Numbered from the stretch's first letter, positions 18,385 through 27,373 are shown. The stretch is 64,000 nt of DNA from Barnesiella propionica (GCF_025567045.1 NZ_JAOQJK010000002.1:124001-188000); one strand, 5' to 3'. Numbers and translations: made by a program. The notes: a model not told the origin generated them from the sequence alone.

Positions 18385-18975
18385 ATGGATGAACTTATGT
18401 TACGAACAGATGAAGAGCTGGTCGTACTTTATGCAAAAGGGAATAATGAGGCATTTGATATTCTTCTCAGACGTCATCAGAACAGAATCTTTTCCTATAT
18501 TTATTATATAGTGAAAAATCGTGATTTGGCGGATGATATCTTTCAGGAAACATTCGTTAAAGCTATTATGACTATAAAACAAGGAAGATATACCGAGAAT
18601 GGGAAATTCCCGGCTTGGATATCACGTATAGCACATAATCTTATTATTGATTATTATCGTCAGGAGAAAGCAGAAAATCATCAATTGAATGGTGATGAAA
18701 ATACCGATATATTCAATAAGAAGGAATTAAGCGAAGGGACCATAGAAGATCATATGGTAAAGCGTCAGATAGATTCGGATATACGTAAACTGGTTAAAGC
18801 TTTGCCGGAAAATCAACGGGAGGTTTTAGTGTTACGTTATTATAAGAATATGAGTTTTAAAGAGATAGCAGATGCTACTCATGTGAGTATAAACACGGCG
18901 TTGGGGCGTATGCGTTATGCTATACTTAATATGCGAAAGATGGCCGAAGAAAATAATATCGTTTTAACTCTATAA
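18385..18975 (+). CDS. ECF-type RNA polymerase sigma factor
   Basis: Sigma-70 family member of 196 residues with only regions 2 and 4. Region 2 (about 25-95) contains DLADDIFQETFVKA and the promoter-melting stretch FPAWISRIAHNLIIDYYR. Region 4 (about 135-190) contains LPENQREVLVLRYYKNMSFKEIA with its helix-turn-helix. No anti-sigma factor or SusC/SusD pair is adjacent, so it is not an ordinary polysaccharide-locus sigma factor. A 54-residue gene follows on the same strand. Confidence 0.93.
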   Translation: MDELMLRTDEELVVLYAKGNNEAFDILLRRHQNRIFSYIYYIVKNRDLADDIFQETFVKAIMTIKQGRYTENGKFPAWISRIAHNLIIDYYRQEKAENHQLNGDENTDIFNKKELSEGTIEDHMVKRQIDSDIRKLVKALPENQREVLVLRYYKNMSFKEIADATHVSINTALGRMRYAILNMRKMAEENNIVLTL

Positions 18976-19053
18976 AATAAAAAAATAGGATAGAATAAAA
19001 TAATTCATAGGTATAGGCGTTATAAATATACAGTCCTAAAAAATAAACAGCCT

Positions 19054-19218
19054 ATGAAGAAAAATTTTACTATTAAAGACATTCCAGCTCCTTGTATTCA
19101 AAAATCTCAGAGAATTACTCCCAAAGCATCGACATTGGATGCGATAATGCAATTTGCGCGGGTGTATTCTTATGAAATACAGATGCCGAAAGGATTAGGC
19201 GCTTTTGTCGCTAATTAA
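19054..19218 (+). CDS. 54-residue small protein downstream of the sigma factor
   Basis: Short frame beginning MKKNFTIKDIPAPCIQKSQR and ending GLGAFVAN. It starts 78 bases after the sigma factor stop with no terminator between them, and a strong terminator follows 5 bases after its stop, so it is most likely the second gene of a sigma factor operon. It has no transmembrane segment, one Cys, and is basic. Function unknown; by position it could modulate the sigma factor. Confidence 0.7.
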   Translation: MKKNFTIKDIPAPCIQKSQRITPKASTLDAIMQFARVYSYEIQMPKGLGAFVAN

Positions 19219-19223
19219 GAAAT

Positions 19224-19258
19224 AAAAAGAGCTCTTATCGTAAGAGCTCTTTTTATTT
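19224..19258 (+). terminator. Terminator of the sigma factor operon
   Basis: Fourteen-bp perfect stem 19224-19237 / 19241-19254 with loop TCG and a 5-T tract. Confidence 0.9.
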
Positions 19259-19320
19259 CCTGATAAGTATATAAATCTTCTTCGATATTTGTTATATTTG
19301 TTCATCTAATAGATTTTGAT

Positions 19321-19974
19321 ATGAGTGATGTAATTGTTTCCCCGTCATTATTATCTGCCGATTTTGGCAGATTGAATGAAGAGATAGATCTGATAAATGA
19401 GAGTGATGCCGATTGGTTGCATATAGATGTAATGGACGGTGTTTTTGTTCCTAATATATCTTTTGGATTTCCGGTACTCGAGTTTGTAAAACGCCGTTCT
19501 GTTAAGCCCTTAGATGTACATTTAATGATAGTCGAACCTCAGAAGTTCATTACGGAAGTAAAAGAGTCGGGAGCTTATATTATGAATGTACATTATGAGG
19601 CATGTCTCCATTTGCATCGTACTATTCAGGAAATAAAGAAGGCTGGTATGAAAGCCGGGGTTACTTTAAATCCCCATACGCCGGTATGTATGCTCGAAGA
19701 TATAATTCAGGAATTAGACCTGGTTCTTATCATGTCGGTAAATCCTGGTTTCGGCGGACAAAAGTTCATCGAGCATTCTGTAGAAAAAGTATCGAAATTA
19801 CGTAATTTATTGGAGCGGAAAAATTCTCACGCTTATATCGAGGTTGACGGAGGAATTAATCTGGAAACAGGAAGGAGACTGGTAGATGCCGGTGCCGATG
19901 CACTAGTGGCCGGAAACTTTGTTTTCCGTTCTTCCGATCCTCTGGAAACTATATCGTCACTTAAGTCATTGTAA
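19321..19974 (+). CDS. rpe: Ribulose-phosphate 3-epimerase
   Basis: Pentose phosphate enzyme interconverting ribulose 5-phosphate and xylulose 5-phosphate. TIM-barrel signatures are SPSLLSADFG, LHIDVMDGVFVPN, LDVHLMI, LIMSVNPGFGGQKFI and VDGGIN, giving the metal-binding His/Asp set. The 217-residue length is normal. A TATATTTG-like -7 box lies just upstream near 19291. Confidence 0.97.
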   Translation: MSDVIVSPSLLSADFGRLNEEIDLINESDADWLHIDVMDGVFVPNISFGFPVLEFVKRRSVKPLDVHLMIVEPQKFITEVKESGAYIMNVHYEACLHLHRTIQEIKKAGMKAGVTLNPHTPVCMLEDIIQELDLVLIMSVNPGFGGQKFIEHSVEKVSKLRNLLERKNSHAYIEVDGGINLETGRRLVDAGADALVAGNFVFRSSDPLETISSLKSL

Positions 19975-19992
19975 GAATAGATAGGAATGAAT

Positions 19993-20028
19993 AAAAAACC
20001 ACGGTAATTTAAATTACCGTGGTTTTTT
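19993..20028. terminator. Bidirectional terminator between rpe and a convergent gene
   Basis: Perfect 36-base palindrome with an A6 tract on one side and a T6 tract on the other, between two convergent genes. Confidence 0.92.
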
Positions 20029-20059
20029 GGTGGCTAATAAACGATAAGTTATATAAAAC

Positions 20060-22501
20060 TTATTTTATTACGATTTTTACAACATCTGTTGCATTATCTC
20101 TGTTAATTTGTACAAAATATGTACCTGTGGAGAGAGAGGATGTAGGAAGTAAAATATTGCCTGCTTCTTGCATTCCGTATTTTTGTGATTTAACGAGCTG
20201 TCCTCCTATATTATATATGTTAACAGAAATATTGGTCCTTTCCGTATTTCTGAAATACATATTTTCTTCTCCCTGACGTGCGGGGTTCGGGAATACAATG
20301 AGATTGGATAATAATTCATTTTTTTCGACTGAACTAAAATTCTTATAAACAGCATTTATAGCAGGGATTTTTACCGTGTATTTTCCAACTTTGTTTCCTA
20401 AGTCCAAATAAAAGCGTATGCTTGATAATTTGATCGGATAGTTGATAAGATCGTTTTTGTCTGTCAATAAATCAGACATATTTACCCGGATTATAGTATC
20501 CTTGTTCAAAGACGGAGCGGCAATATCAATTGTTTTGCTGCCTCCTGAATTGGGCCGGAATTCTACCTGAATCTTCGTCATCAATAAATTGCCGGGATTC
20601 ATATTTATTTCCATAGCTTCAGGGATACTGTATAATGCAATTGATTTTGCAATTTGTACATACGGACCCCGTGTTACGGCATATTCGATATTTAAATTGA
20701 CTCCCTCTTCCGCCTGCTCCGGAGTTACAGCTATAGCACCGGTCTTTGTGATGGTCCAGGTATTCATATCCAGATTATCTACAGGCATTTTTGCACTGGT
20801 AGGGATCTCTACTGTTACGGGTAATACTCCCGTAAAATCTTCTAATGTTCCGGTTATATTTGCGGTTCCATTTACATGCCCTTTTAAAATACCCGCTTCC
20901 GATACAGTAGCTACGCTTTCGTTGTCACTGCTCCATGTCAGGCTAGAAGGGGCAATATCCATTTCTCCTTTATCCACCATGGATTTTACTTCAATAGGAT
21001 ATTCGATAAAACCATCATTAAGAACATTGCTGAGACGTAATTTTAATCCTTTTGATTCAAGGACGGTAACGGGTATTTTTGTGGTTGCACCATTGTATTC
21101 TGCATAGATAAAACCACTTCCCGGATCGCCGGCTATAAAAGTATTCCCTTCTATTCTTCCGATGGCTTCATCACATGTGAATTTTACGTTTTGTACATCG
21201 AGATCCACTAATACGCCTTGTTGGCTGTAACCGTATATTACCGGTATATATTGACCGTATTTCGGAAGGTCGATTTTCCAGTCTTTGCAATGGATTTCCT
21301 TGATTTCTTTGTCCATGGTTCCGGTATATACGGCAAACATGGCGCTACCTACGGCTCTTTCTTTTCCGTCGCTACAATGATTGCGTACTCCGAGAGCATT
21401 GGTATATAAAGTGCTGGAACCGCCGCCATCCCAGTTCATGGCCCAGGCCGCACCTGCATATCGCATTACATCGCCTAACATAGAGGTGGTTACACCTACC
21501 GATAAAGCGCGTCCGTCTATTACCATTAAAATAATTTTGGATTTGTCTGCACTGTATCCGGCAGCAGTACGGGGATGGCGTGCCGATGCGTCTCCACGGT
21601 CGCCTTCTGTATCAAGGGTTTCTCCGTTACCTACAATAATAGGATTACCTCCACTCATATTTATGAGATTGTGTATTTCACCGTCTACTGTCAGGTGATT
21701 TTCAATTTCTACTATATCACCGGCTTTTAAATCCTTGATGAATTCTTCGGCAGTTCCGTGTCCAGATAATACGAATCCGTTTTCGGGAATTTTCATATTA
21801 CCGACTTTAGCGACAGGAGCGGCTGTGACTTTTACTTTGAATGTATTTCCTATTTTAAATTCACCTTCAGTTAATTCTACGGCTACTTCGGTACCGTATG
21901 CATTTGTGCCGGTATTGCCGTCTCCAATGATAGGTGTATATAATATTAAATTATTTTCGCCGCGTCCAACATTTATTCCTTCTAAATCATGTGTTTGCGT
22001 GCCGATTTTTGCCGTACCATTGAAAGCTGTAACTCCCAGCCAGGGAATTCCATCAGCATCCACACCCATTTGTTTATAGGATTTGCTTGTTTTGCAGGGA
22101 ACGCCTTCTACCGTACTGGAACCGGTAGGTGTTCCTATAAAACCGGAAGTATAATAAAAGTCCCCGTTTACACCACAAAAATATAATTCGTTTTCTGTAC
22201 TTTTGCGATTTGCCATAGTTGCAACAGTTTCATTGCCTGGTAACCGGTCTTTGGCTAATACAGCTTTCATTTTAATATTAGGGTTCGTACGATCGATTGT
22301 GAGATAGAAAACTCTAAGTTGGTTGGTCGCACTTCCGTTGGGGAATAAAGCCAGTGATGTCTGTGTCGTTCCAGGCCCTACTTTAGCATGGAAAGTAGTA
22401 TCGACTTCATAATCAACACCCTTAATGTTGATAGACCCTACTGAATAAGATGACAAAACCAGGGTAAGAAATGCCATCAAAAAAGTAATTTTTAATTTCA
22501 T
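20060..22501 (-). CDS. Phosphodiester glycosidase-domain protein with T9SS sorting domain
   Basis: An 813-residue exported protein. A signal peptide is at about 1-20. A phosphodiester glycosidase (NAGPA-like) domain spans roughly 90-400, with SARHPRTAAGYS, ILMVIDGRA and MNWDGGGSSTLY, the motifs of enzymes that remove GlcNAc from phosphodiesters. Ig-like repeats follow (TWSSDNESVATVSEAGILKG is a Big2-type pattern). The last 80 residues (VFPNPARQ, NIYNIGGQLV, LSTGTYFVQI) form a type A type IX secretion sorting domain. It is probably surface-anchored or secreted. Confidence 0.85.
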   Translation of the reverse strand: MKLKITFLMAFLTLVLSSYSVGSINIKGVDYEVDTTFHAKVGPGTTQTSLALFPNGSATNQLRVFYLTIDRTNPNIKMKAVLAKDRLPGNETVATMANRKSTENELYFCGVNGDFYYTSGFIGTPTGSSTVEGVPCKTSKSYKQMGVDADGIPWLGVTAFNGTAKIGTQTHDLEGINVGRGENNLILYTPIIGDGNTGTNAYGTEVAVELTEGEFKIGNTFKVKVTAAPVAKVGNMKIPENGFVLSGHGTAEEFIKDLKAGDIVEIENHLTVDGEIHNLINMSGGNPIIVGNGETLDTEGDRGDASARHPRTAAGYSADKSKIILMVIDGRALSVGVTTSMLGDVMRYAGAAWAMNWDGGGSSTLYTNALGVRNHCSDGKERAVGSAMFAVYTGTMDKEIKEIHCKDWKIDLPKYGQYIPVIYGYSQQGVLVDLDVQNVKFTCDEAIGRIEGNTFIAGDPGSGFIYAEYNGATTKIPVTVLESKGLKLRLSNVLNDGFIEYPIEVKSMVDKGEMDIAPSSLTWSSDNESVATVSEAGILKGHVNGTANITGTLEDFTGVLPVTVEIPTSAKMPVDNLDMNTWTITKTGAIAVTPEQAEEGVNLNIEYAVTRGPYVQIAKSIALYSIPEAMEINMNPGNLLMTKIQVEFRPNSGGSKTIDIAAPSLNKDTIIRVNMSDLLTDKNDLINYPIKLSSIRFYLDLGNKVGKYTVKIPAINAVYKNFSSVEKNELLSNLIVFPNPARQGEENMYFRNTERTNISVNIYNIGGQLVKSQKYGMQEAGNILLPTSSLSTGTYFVQINRDNATDVVKIVIK

Positions 22502-22938
22502 AACAGTGTGTTTTTGTTAGTTACGATTGTTTGATAAAAGTATAATTTTGAATCGTATTATGAAAGAATTATTTATGGAAAAATTGTTCATAATTCTTAT
22601 AAAAAGTAAAAATAATAGTGGATTTATTGTATAATTAATGATACTAAAATCAGAACTGTAAAAATATAGATACATGATATAACTTTTGTGATATATGAAA
22701 TACAGGATTTTATTTGGACGGCAAAGGGTTGAAATTATAATTGACGGGAAAAAATTATATTTTTCTTGCACAAATATTTGTTTTTGTATTTTACGTATTG
22801 ATTTATATTATTTCCGTATGATGGGAAGTTTGTAAGCGATTGTTTTTATATGGGAAATAATGAATAAGGTCTTTTGGAACCGGACAGATCGTTTGGTATT
22901 GAAGATGTCTCCGGTTAAGCTTTTTGTTATATGTAAGA
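22502..22938. other. AT-rich spacer upstream of the phosphodiester glycosidase gene
   Basis: About 440 bases without a credible gene; the short frames here lack coding character. It should contain the promoter of the gene at 20060-22501. An unexplained imperfect hairpin is visible at about 22877-22919 (AACCGG with CCGGTT arms). Confidence 0.5.
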
Positions 22939-22968
22939 AACTCCTGCAATATTTATATTACAGGAGTT
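22932..22968 (-). terminator. Probable terminator of the tRNA-Arg cluster
   Basis: Stem 22939-22946 / 22961-22968 on the 3' side of the last tRNA-Arg gene, followed by TCTTACAT on the minus strand; the T-tract is weak. Confidence 0.5.
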
Positions 22969-22996
22969 CTAATTGCTTATTTAGTTTTTATTTCTG

Positions 22997-23070
22997 TGAT
23001 CCCGACAGGATTCAAACCTGTAACCTTCTGATCCGTAGTCAGATGCTCTATTCAGTTAAGCTACGGGACC
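22997..23070 (-). tRNA. tRNA-Arg (anticodon ACG), copy 3 of the transcript
   Basis: The 74-base cloverleaf has acceptor GGTCCCG/CGGGATC, anticodon stem TCTGA/TCAGA and loop CTACGGA (ACG). It is identical by eye to the copy at 23104-23177. Last tRNA of a three-gene minus-strand cluster. Confidence 0.96.
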
Positions 23071-23103
23071 TTATTGTATTATTTTTTGATTGTATCATAT
23101 GTG

Positions 23104-23177
23104 TGATCCCGACAGGATTCAAACCTGTAACCTTCTGATCCGTAGTCAGATGCTCTATTCAGTTAAGCTACGGGACC
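23104..23177 (-). tRNA. tRNA-Arg (anticodon ACG), copy 2
   Basis: Same cloverleaf as the downstream copy: 74 bases, anticodon ACG, no encoded CCA. A spacer of about 33 bases separates it from copy 3 and about 54 bases from copy 1. Confidence 0.96.
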
Positions 23178-23231
23178 TTTTTTTGATACTATAAAAAATA
23201 AAGATAACTGTTCTCGCTTGAAACAGTGCTG

Positions 23232-23305
23232 TGACTCCGACAGGATTCAAACCTGTAACCTTCTGATCCGTAGTCAGATGCTCTATTCAGTTAAGCTACG
23301 GAGCC
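23232..23305 (-). tRNA. tRNA-Arg (anticodon ACG), copy 1, variant acceptor stem
   Basis: Same tRNA body as copies 2 and 3, but the acceptor is GGCTCCG/CGGAGTC instead of GGTCCCG/CGGGATC. Both strands of the stem changed at positions 3-70 and 4-69, keeping pairing, so the gene looks functional. Confidence 0.96.
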
Positions 23306-23316
23306 GATTGCGGATG

Positions 23317-23346
23317 CAAAGGTATGAATAAAATCGATTAAAACAA
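23317..23346 (-). promoter_or_regulatory. Promoter of the tRNA-Arg cluster
   Basis: On the minus strand TTG (23346-23344), 19 bases, TACCTTTG (23324-23317), 11 bases before the first tRNA-Arg. One promoter for three tRNAs is consistent with the absence of terminators between them. Confidence 0.75.
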
Positions 23347-23471
23347 TAATATTTTCCCCTTTTTTGGGATTTTGAATATATAAATAGTCAATCTAACAAA
23401 GTTTATGTTATACGAAACAAAGGAAATAAATTGAAATAAAATAAGTTCCGTTATCGTTATGTTTAGATTGA

Positions 23472-25760
23472 TTACTCTAAAAATTTAGGGCTGAATATCA
23501 GTAAACCTATATTAACGCCAAAATTCCAGTTATTTTTTGGATAACTATATCGGTTTCCATATACGCTGATAGATGCGAAAGGTAAATTGTAAACAATGGA
23601 GACTTCGCCCATGAAACTTACCGTATTCATGAATTTACCATAATAGGCTTGATTCTCTGAATCCTCTTTAATTTTAAAGAAAGGAGAAAAAGCGTAGAAT
23701 TCGGTACGTAGCTGAAGATTATCTATAATTTTCCAGATAGGTACTAACCCTCCCGCTAAATATTGAGTAGAACGGAATGCCGGATTGAACGAAGTTTTGC
23801 TATGAGGAGTAGGGGTAAATGCCGGAGCTTGTACTATAGTTGCCGTATAGTTGTCGTAAAAATCTTTACTCGATAGTACCAATTCTCCTCTAATGCCTAA
23901 TGTGAAGTTTTTGGCAAGAGAAAAATATTTACTGCCGTAAGCAGTCATTTGCAACCAGGAATGATAAGTCTTATTGTTGTTCTTTTTTCCTTGTTCCAGA
24001 TACCTTTCGGAGCCGTAAACAACTTCGCCCGTTATCGAAATTTCATTTCCCGTAGTAGGATACATGAAGTTGTCCAGATTATTTTTTTCAAATCTCATGG
24101 AGCCCATCCATAATAAATATTTGCTGCGGTCGCTCTTGTTCTGGGCGAAATCTATATTATTGCTTTGATAATAGTCGTCAAACAGATACCCGTATCCTAA
24201 AGAAACTTCGGCTTTAGCTTTTGTAAGAAAAGGAAGACCCAAACGTAACTTCAAGTATGATTCGTTTTTACTGATAAAAGTAGGTAATTTGTCGGAATAG
24301 AATAATTTATCGCTTTCGTAAAATTTATGTTTGGATAATACTCCCATGAATTTTAGAAACATAGGTATAGAAGACGGAAGGTCTATACGTGCAGTAAGCA
24401 TACCTGAGTTGTAAGATTGTCCTATCTGTCCTGTCAGATCCAGGTCGAGGGAGTTCAGACTTACTGTACGGTAATGTGCTCCCAGACATATTTGATTAGA
24501 GCTGTTTGACGCAATAAATCCCCCTATTCCCAATGCCAGACGGTCTTTTACTTTTGCCTGTAGATTGAGGTCGAACATTCCTGTTTCGGGATTATATATG
24601 GCGTGCGGGATCAGGTCTGAGATTTTGCCGTCGGATATAATCTTATAATAAGCCTCTTTAGCTTCTGCCTCACTCAATACACCGCTTTTGTTGTCGGTAA
24701 ACTGTTTTTTTATATAAGCTGTTTGTGCGTGGTTAGCTCCTTCGATATTGACACGGTCGAACTCCAGTTTAGGAGTTTTGCTCTTAAAGACTTTACGTTG
24801 TAAATTTTTTCTTTCCAGAGGTATCTCTCGGGGAATACGTCCTTTAATAGAGTCTATCATGCTGATGGCTTTGTCATAACCTATCTGGTATATTTCTTTT
24901 GCGTTCGGGAAATCGAGCAATTCTACTCCTTTTAGATCAAATTTTAACAAGATGCCATCTTTAGGATCCACGGTGTAATCGCTTTTTTGCATCACCATGT
25001 TTTCTATCTGCGTCATCAGGTTGTCCTCTTTAGGTTTTGTTACTTCTGTTGCTACGACACTACCGATAATCACATCAGGATTGAAATCCTCTTTCATAAC
25101 ATCTACCGGGAAGTTGTTATAAATGCCCCCGTTATATACCAGGACACTGTCGATCTCTATAGGTTTGAAAACGAAAGGGAAACTCATAGAAGCCCTTACC
25201 GCATCTCCCAGATCTCCGTTTCTTAATATCACTGCCCGTTTATGGTAAACATCCGAAGCTACCGCACGAAAAGGAACAAATAATTGATTGAAATCGTTAT
25301 TAGCCTGGGCAGAATAAGGCGCGAAAATACGCATGAAAGCGAAATTCATAGGTAATGGATTGATAAGGCTTCTGGGAAGGAAGTGTGGTGTGATTTTGGA
25401 TGAGTCTTGTATTCCCAGATTGAATGTTACGAATTCGGGAGTAGGCTCGGGTTTCTTGAAATAATATATATAGTCGTCTTCAAGTATGCCCCGGGACCAT
25501 GAATTAAAATCATCCGATAATATTAGCTGGATCATTTCTTCCGGTGTATATCCCATTGCATATAGCGCACCTACAATAGCGCCCATAGACGTTCCTGCCA
25601 CATAGTCGATAGGGACATTATTTTCTTCCAGTGCCTGTATGAGACCGATGTGTGCGATGCCTCTAGCGCCTCCGCCGCTCATGACGAGACCTACGGATTG
25701 GGATTTTATTCCGGTACAAAACAGAATGACTGCCAGAAATACCATAATGATTTTTTTCAT
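23472..25760 (-). CDS. Patatin-like phospholipase with C-terminal outer-membrane barrel
   Basis: A 762-residue exported protein with a signal peptide at about 1-20. A patatin domain follows at 21-300: GLVMSGGGARG oxyanion motif, then GTSMG with the nucleophile Ser58. The middle has a POTRA-like segment (FDRVNIEGANHAQTAYIKKQF). The C-terminal part, from about 400, is a BamA/Omp85-like barrel, as in PlpD-type autotransporters. The second catalytic residue, normally Asp in a DGG motif, reads Asn210 (YNGGIYNNFP). Activity is therefore uncertain. Confidence 0.85.
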   Translation of the reverse strand: MKKIIMVFLAVILFCTGIKSQSVGLVMSGGGARGIAHIGLIQALEENNVPIDYVAGTSMGAIVGALYAMGYTPEEMIQLILSDDFNSWSRGILEDDYIYYFKKPEPTPEFVTFNLGIQDSSKITPHFLPRSLINPLPMNFAFMRIFAPYSAQANNDFNQLFVPFRAVASDVYHKRAVILRNGDLGDAVRASMSFPFVFKPIEIDSVLVYNGGIYNNFPVDVMKEDFNPDVIIGSVVATEVTKPKEDNLMTQIENMVMQKSDYTVDPKDGILLKFDLKGVELLDFPNAKEIYQIGYDKAISMIDSIKGRIPREIPLERKNLQRKVFKSKTPKLEFDRVNIEGANHAQTAYIKKQFTDNKSGVLSEAEAKEAYYKIISDGKISDLIPHAIYNPETGMFDLNLQAKVKDRLALGIGGFIASNSSNQICLGAHYRTVSLNSLDLDLTGQIGQSYNSGMLTARIDLPSSIPMFLKFMGVLSKHKFYESDKLFYSDKLPTFISKNESYLKLRLGLPFLTKAKAEVSLGYGYLFDDYYQSNNIDFAQNKSDRSKYLLWMGSMRFEKNNLDNFMYPTTGNEISITGEVVYGSERYLEQGKKNNNKTYHSWLQMTAYGSKYFSLAKNFTLGIRGELVLSSKDFYDNYTATIVQAPAFTPTPHSKTSFNPAFRSTQYLAGGLVPIWKIIDNLQLRTEFYAFSPFFKIKEDSENQAYYGKFMNTVSFMGEVSIVYNLPFASISVYGNRYSYPKNNWNFGVNIGLLIFSPKFLE

Positions 25761-25801
25761 ACGATCCTTTAGTTATATTGTTTTTTCTATGGGGGACGGT
25801 A

Positions 25802-27037
25802 TTACATCAGGGTAGAGTCGTCTGCGATGAACGAATCTTTGAATCCCAGAAAATAAAGTACACCATCCAGTCCTATAGTGGAGATGGACTGATCTGCATT
25901 AGCTTTTACTTTGGGTTTGGCATGATAAGCAATACCTAATCCGGCCGCACTCAGCATAGGCAGGTCGTTAGCTCCGTCTCCAACAGCAATCGTTTGAGCT
26001 ATATTCACATTTTCCACCTGGGAAATAAGTCTTAGTAATTCAGCTTTACGTTTGCCATCTACGATATCTCCGACATGGCGTCCGGTCAATTTATTATTTT
26101 CAATTTCCAGTTCATTAGCATAGACATAGTCTATACCATATTTCTGCTTCAGATAATTTCCGAAGTAGGTAAATCCTCCGGACAAGATCGCTATTTTATA
26201 ACCGGCTCGTTTTAAAACTTGCATGAGACGATTAACACCTTCTGTAATGGGTAGATTTTCCGCAATTTCGCGCATAACGGAGACGTCCAATCCTTTTAAA
26301 AGGCTTACTCTGCGTCTGAAACTTTCCGAAAAATCAATTTCTCCTCTCATGGCGGATTCCGTGATCGCTTTCACTTTTTCGCCTACACCTGCTTTCATTG
26401 CCAGTTCGTCGATGACTTCCGTTTCTATAAGGGTAGAGTCCATATCGAAACAGATTAATCTCCGGCAACGCCGGTACATACTGTCTTCTTGTAAAGAAAT
26501 ATCCATTTCCAGTTCTGAAGATAGTTTCATAAAATCCGATTGCATTGTATTCCTGTCTTTCGGAGTACCGCGAACCGACAGTTCTATACATGACTTGGGA
26601 GGGCGGATGTTCTCATCCAAGGGAATACGGCCGGTAAGACGTTGTATAGCGTCTATATTCAGTCCCTGGCTGGCTACGATGCGCGTAACCTCACTTATTT
26701 GACGGGCGGTAATGCAACGGCCCAGTATGGTGATAATATATCTGTTTTTTCCCTGTAGGCTCACCCAACTTTCATATTCCTTTTCACTGATAGGATTAAA
26801 CCGTATGTTAATTCCCAGTTCATATGCCTTAAAAAGCAGGTCTTTAAGAATTTCCCCTGATTTGGTCTCGTCTGTTTTGAACAATATACCTAAAGATAAA
26901 GTGTGATGTATATCTGCTTGTCCTATATCCAGAATAAAGGCATCGTACCGTGCCAATACTTCGGTGAGTGCTGTTGTTACTCCGGGCTTATCTTCACCGG
27001 ATATGTTGATAAGGATAATTTCAGTCTTAGGGTTCAT
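25802..27037 (-). CDS. serB: Phosphoserine phosphatase with N-terminal ACT domains
   Basis: Last step of serine synthesis, removing phosphate from phosphoserine. The N-terminal 185 residues contain two ACT-like regions (EIILINISGEDKPGVTTALT and RYIITILGRCITARQISEVT), a likely serine-sensing module. The HAD phosphatase domain starts at 195 with DMDST at 198-202, followed by ILSGGFTYFG and VGDGANDLPML. At 411 residues it is longer than E. coli SerB. A TAATTTTG -7 box lies at 27065-27072. Confidence 0.95.
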   Translation of the reverse strand: MNPKTEIILINISGEDKPGVTTALTEVLARYDAFILDIGQADIHHTLSLGILFKTDETKSGEILKDLLFKAYELGINIRFNPISEKEYESWVSLQGKNRYIITILGRCITARQISEVTRIVASQGLNIDAIQRLTGRIPLDENIRPPKSCIELSVRGTPKDRNTMQSDFMKLSSELEMDISLQEDSMYRRCRRLICFDMDSTLIETEVIDELAMKAGVGEKVKAITESAMRGEIDFSESFRRRVSLLKGLDVSVMREIAENLPITEGVNRLMQVLKRAGYKIAILSGGFTYFGNYLKQKYGIDYVYANELEIENNKLTGRHVGDIVDGKRKAELLRLISQVENVNIAQTIAVGDGANDLPMLSAAGLGIAYHAKPKVKANADQSISTIGLDGVLYFLGFKDSFIADDSTLM

Positions 27038-27210
27038 TTCTTGAAAATGTTATTAACTAACGTGCAAAATTAATAAAAAAGGGAAGAAATAGATATTTAA
27101 ACGTCTAAATAATCATTTGTATTCACAAAGTGTTGTTGTTTTTACTTATTTCGTAAATTGTTTATTATTAGATGTTTGACTTTTATTAGTGCTAAAAAAA
27201 CAAGTGAAAA

Positions 27211-27242
27211 TTTGCTTATGTGGTTGTAAATGTGCAACTTTG
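27211..27242 (+). promoter_or_regulatory. Probable promoter of the thioredoxin-like gene leader
   Basis: TTTG at 27211-27214, 20 bases, CAACTTTG at 27235-27242 (one mismatch to TAnnTTTG). A transcript from about 27249 would carry a leader of about 125 bases. Confidence 0.5.
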
Positions 27243-27259
27243 CGCAGTTTTGTAGCATT

Positions 27260-27352
27260 ATGGGGCAAAGAGAGCTTTGTAGACATAATTGCTTACCGCT
27301 GAAAATCAGTGGGGTTTGTCGTTTCGGTGTGATGCCTAACCGGCAGATTTAG
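27260..27352 (+). CDS. Candidate 30-residue leader peptide with three cysteines
   Basis: Short frame starting MGQRELCRHNCLPLKI and ending with FGVMPNRQI, with Cys at 7, 11 and 20. It lies within the leader of the thioredoxin-like gene, stopping 21 bases before that gene. The same bases can form small hairpins (CCGCTGA/TCAGTGG at about 27295-27311; CGGT/ACCG at about 27325-27342). It may be a translated regulatory leader; whether it is translated is not shown by the sequence. Confidence 0.45.
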   Translation: MGQRELCRHNCLPLKISGVCRFGVMPNRQI

Positions 27353-27373
27353 TGTAAACTATAAAACTTCGAT

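Noticed and set aside
22517..22771. 84-codon minus-strand frame upstream of the phosphodiester glycosidase
   Set aside because: Ile/Phe/Tyr/Asn-rich sequence typical of AT-rich spacer read by chance; no start context or motif.
22877..22919. Imperfect hairpin with AACCGG/CCGGTT arms
   Set aside because: Arms are short, mismatched and separated by a long loop; no neighbouring gene or T-tract gives it a role. Kept only as a note in the spacer entry.
22860..23138. 92-codon plus-strand frame over the tRNA-Arg genes
   Set aside because: It runs through one full tRNA gene and part of a second, and repeats the same antisense words; non-coding.
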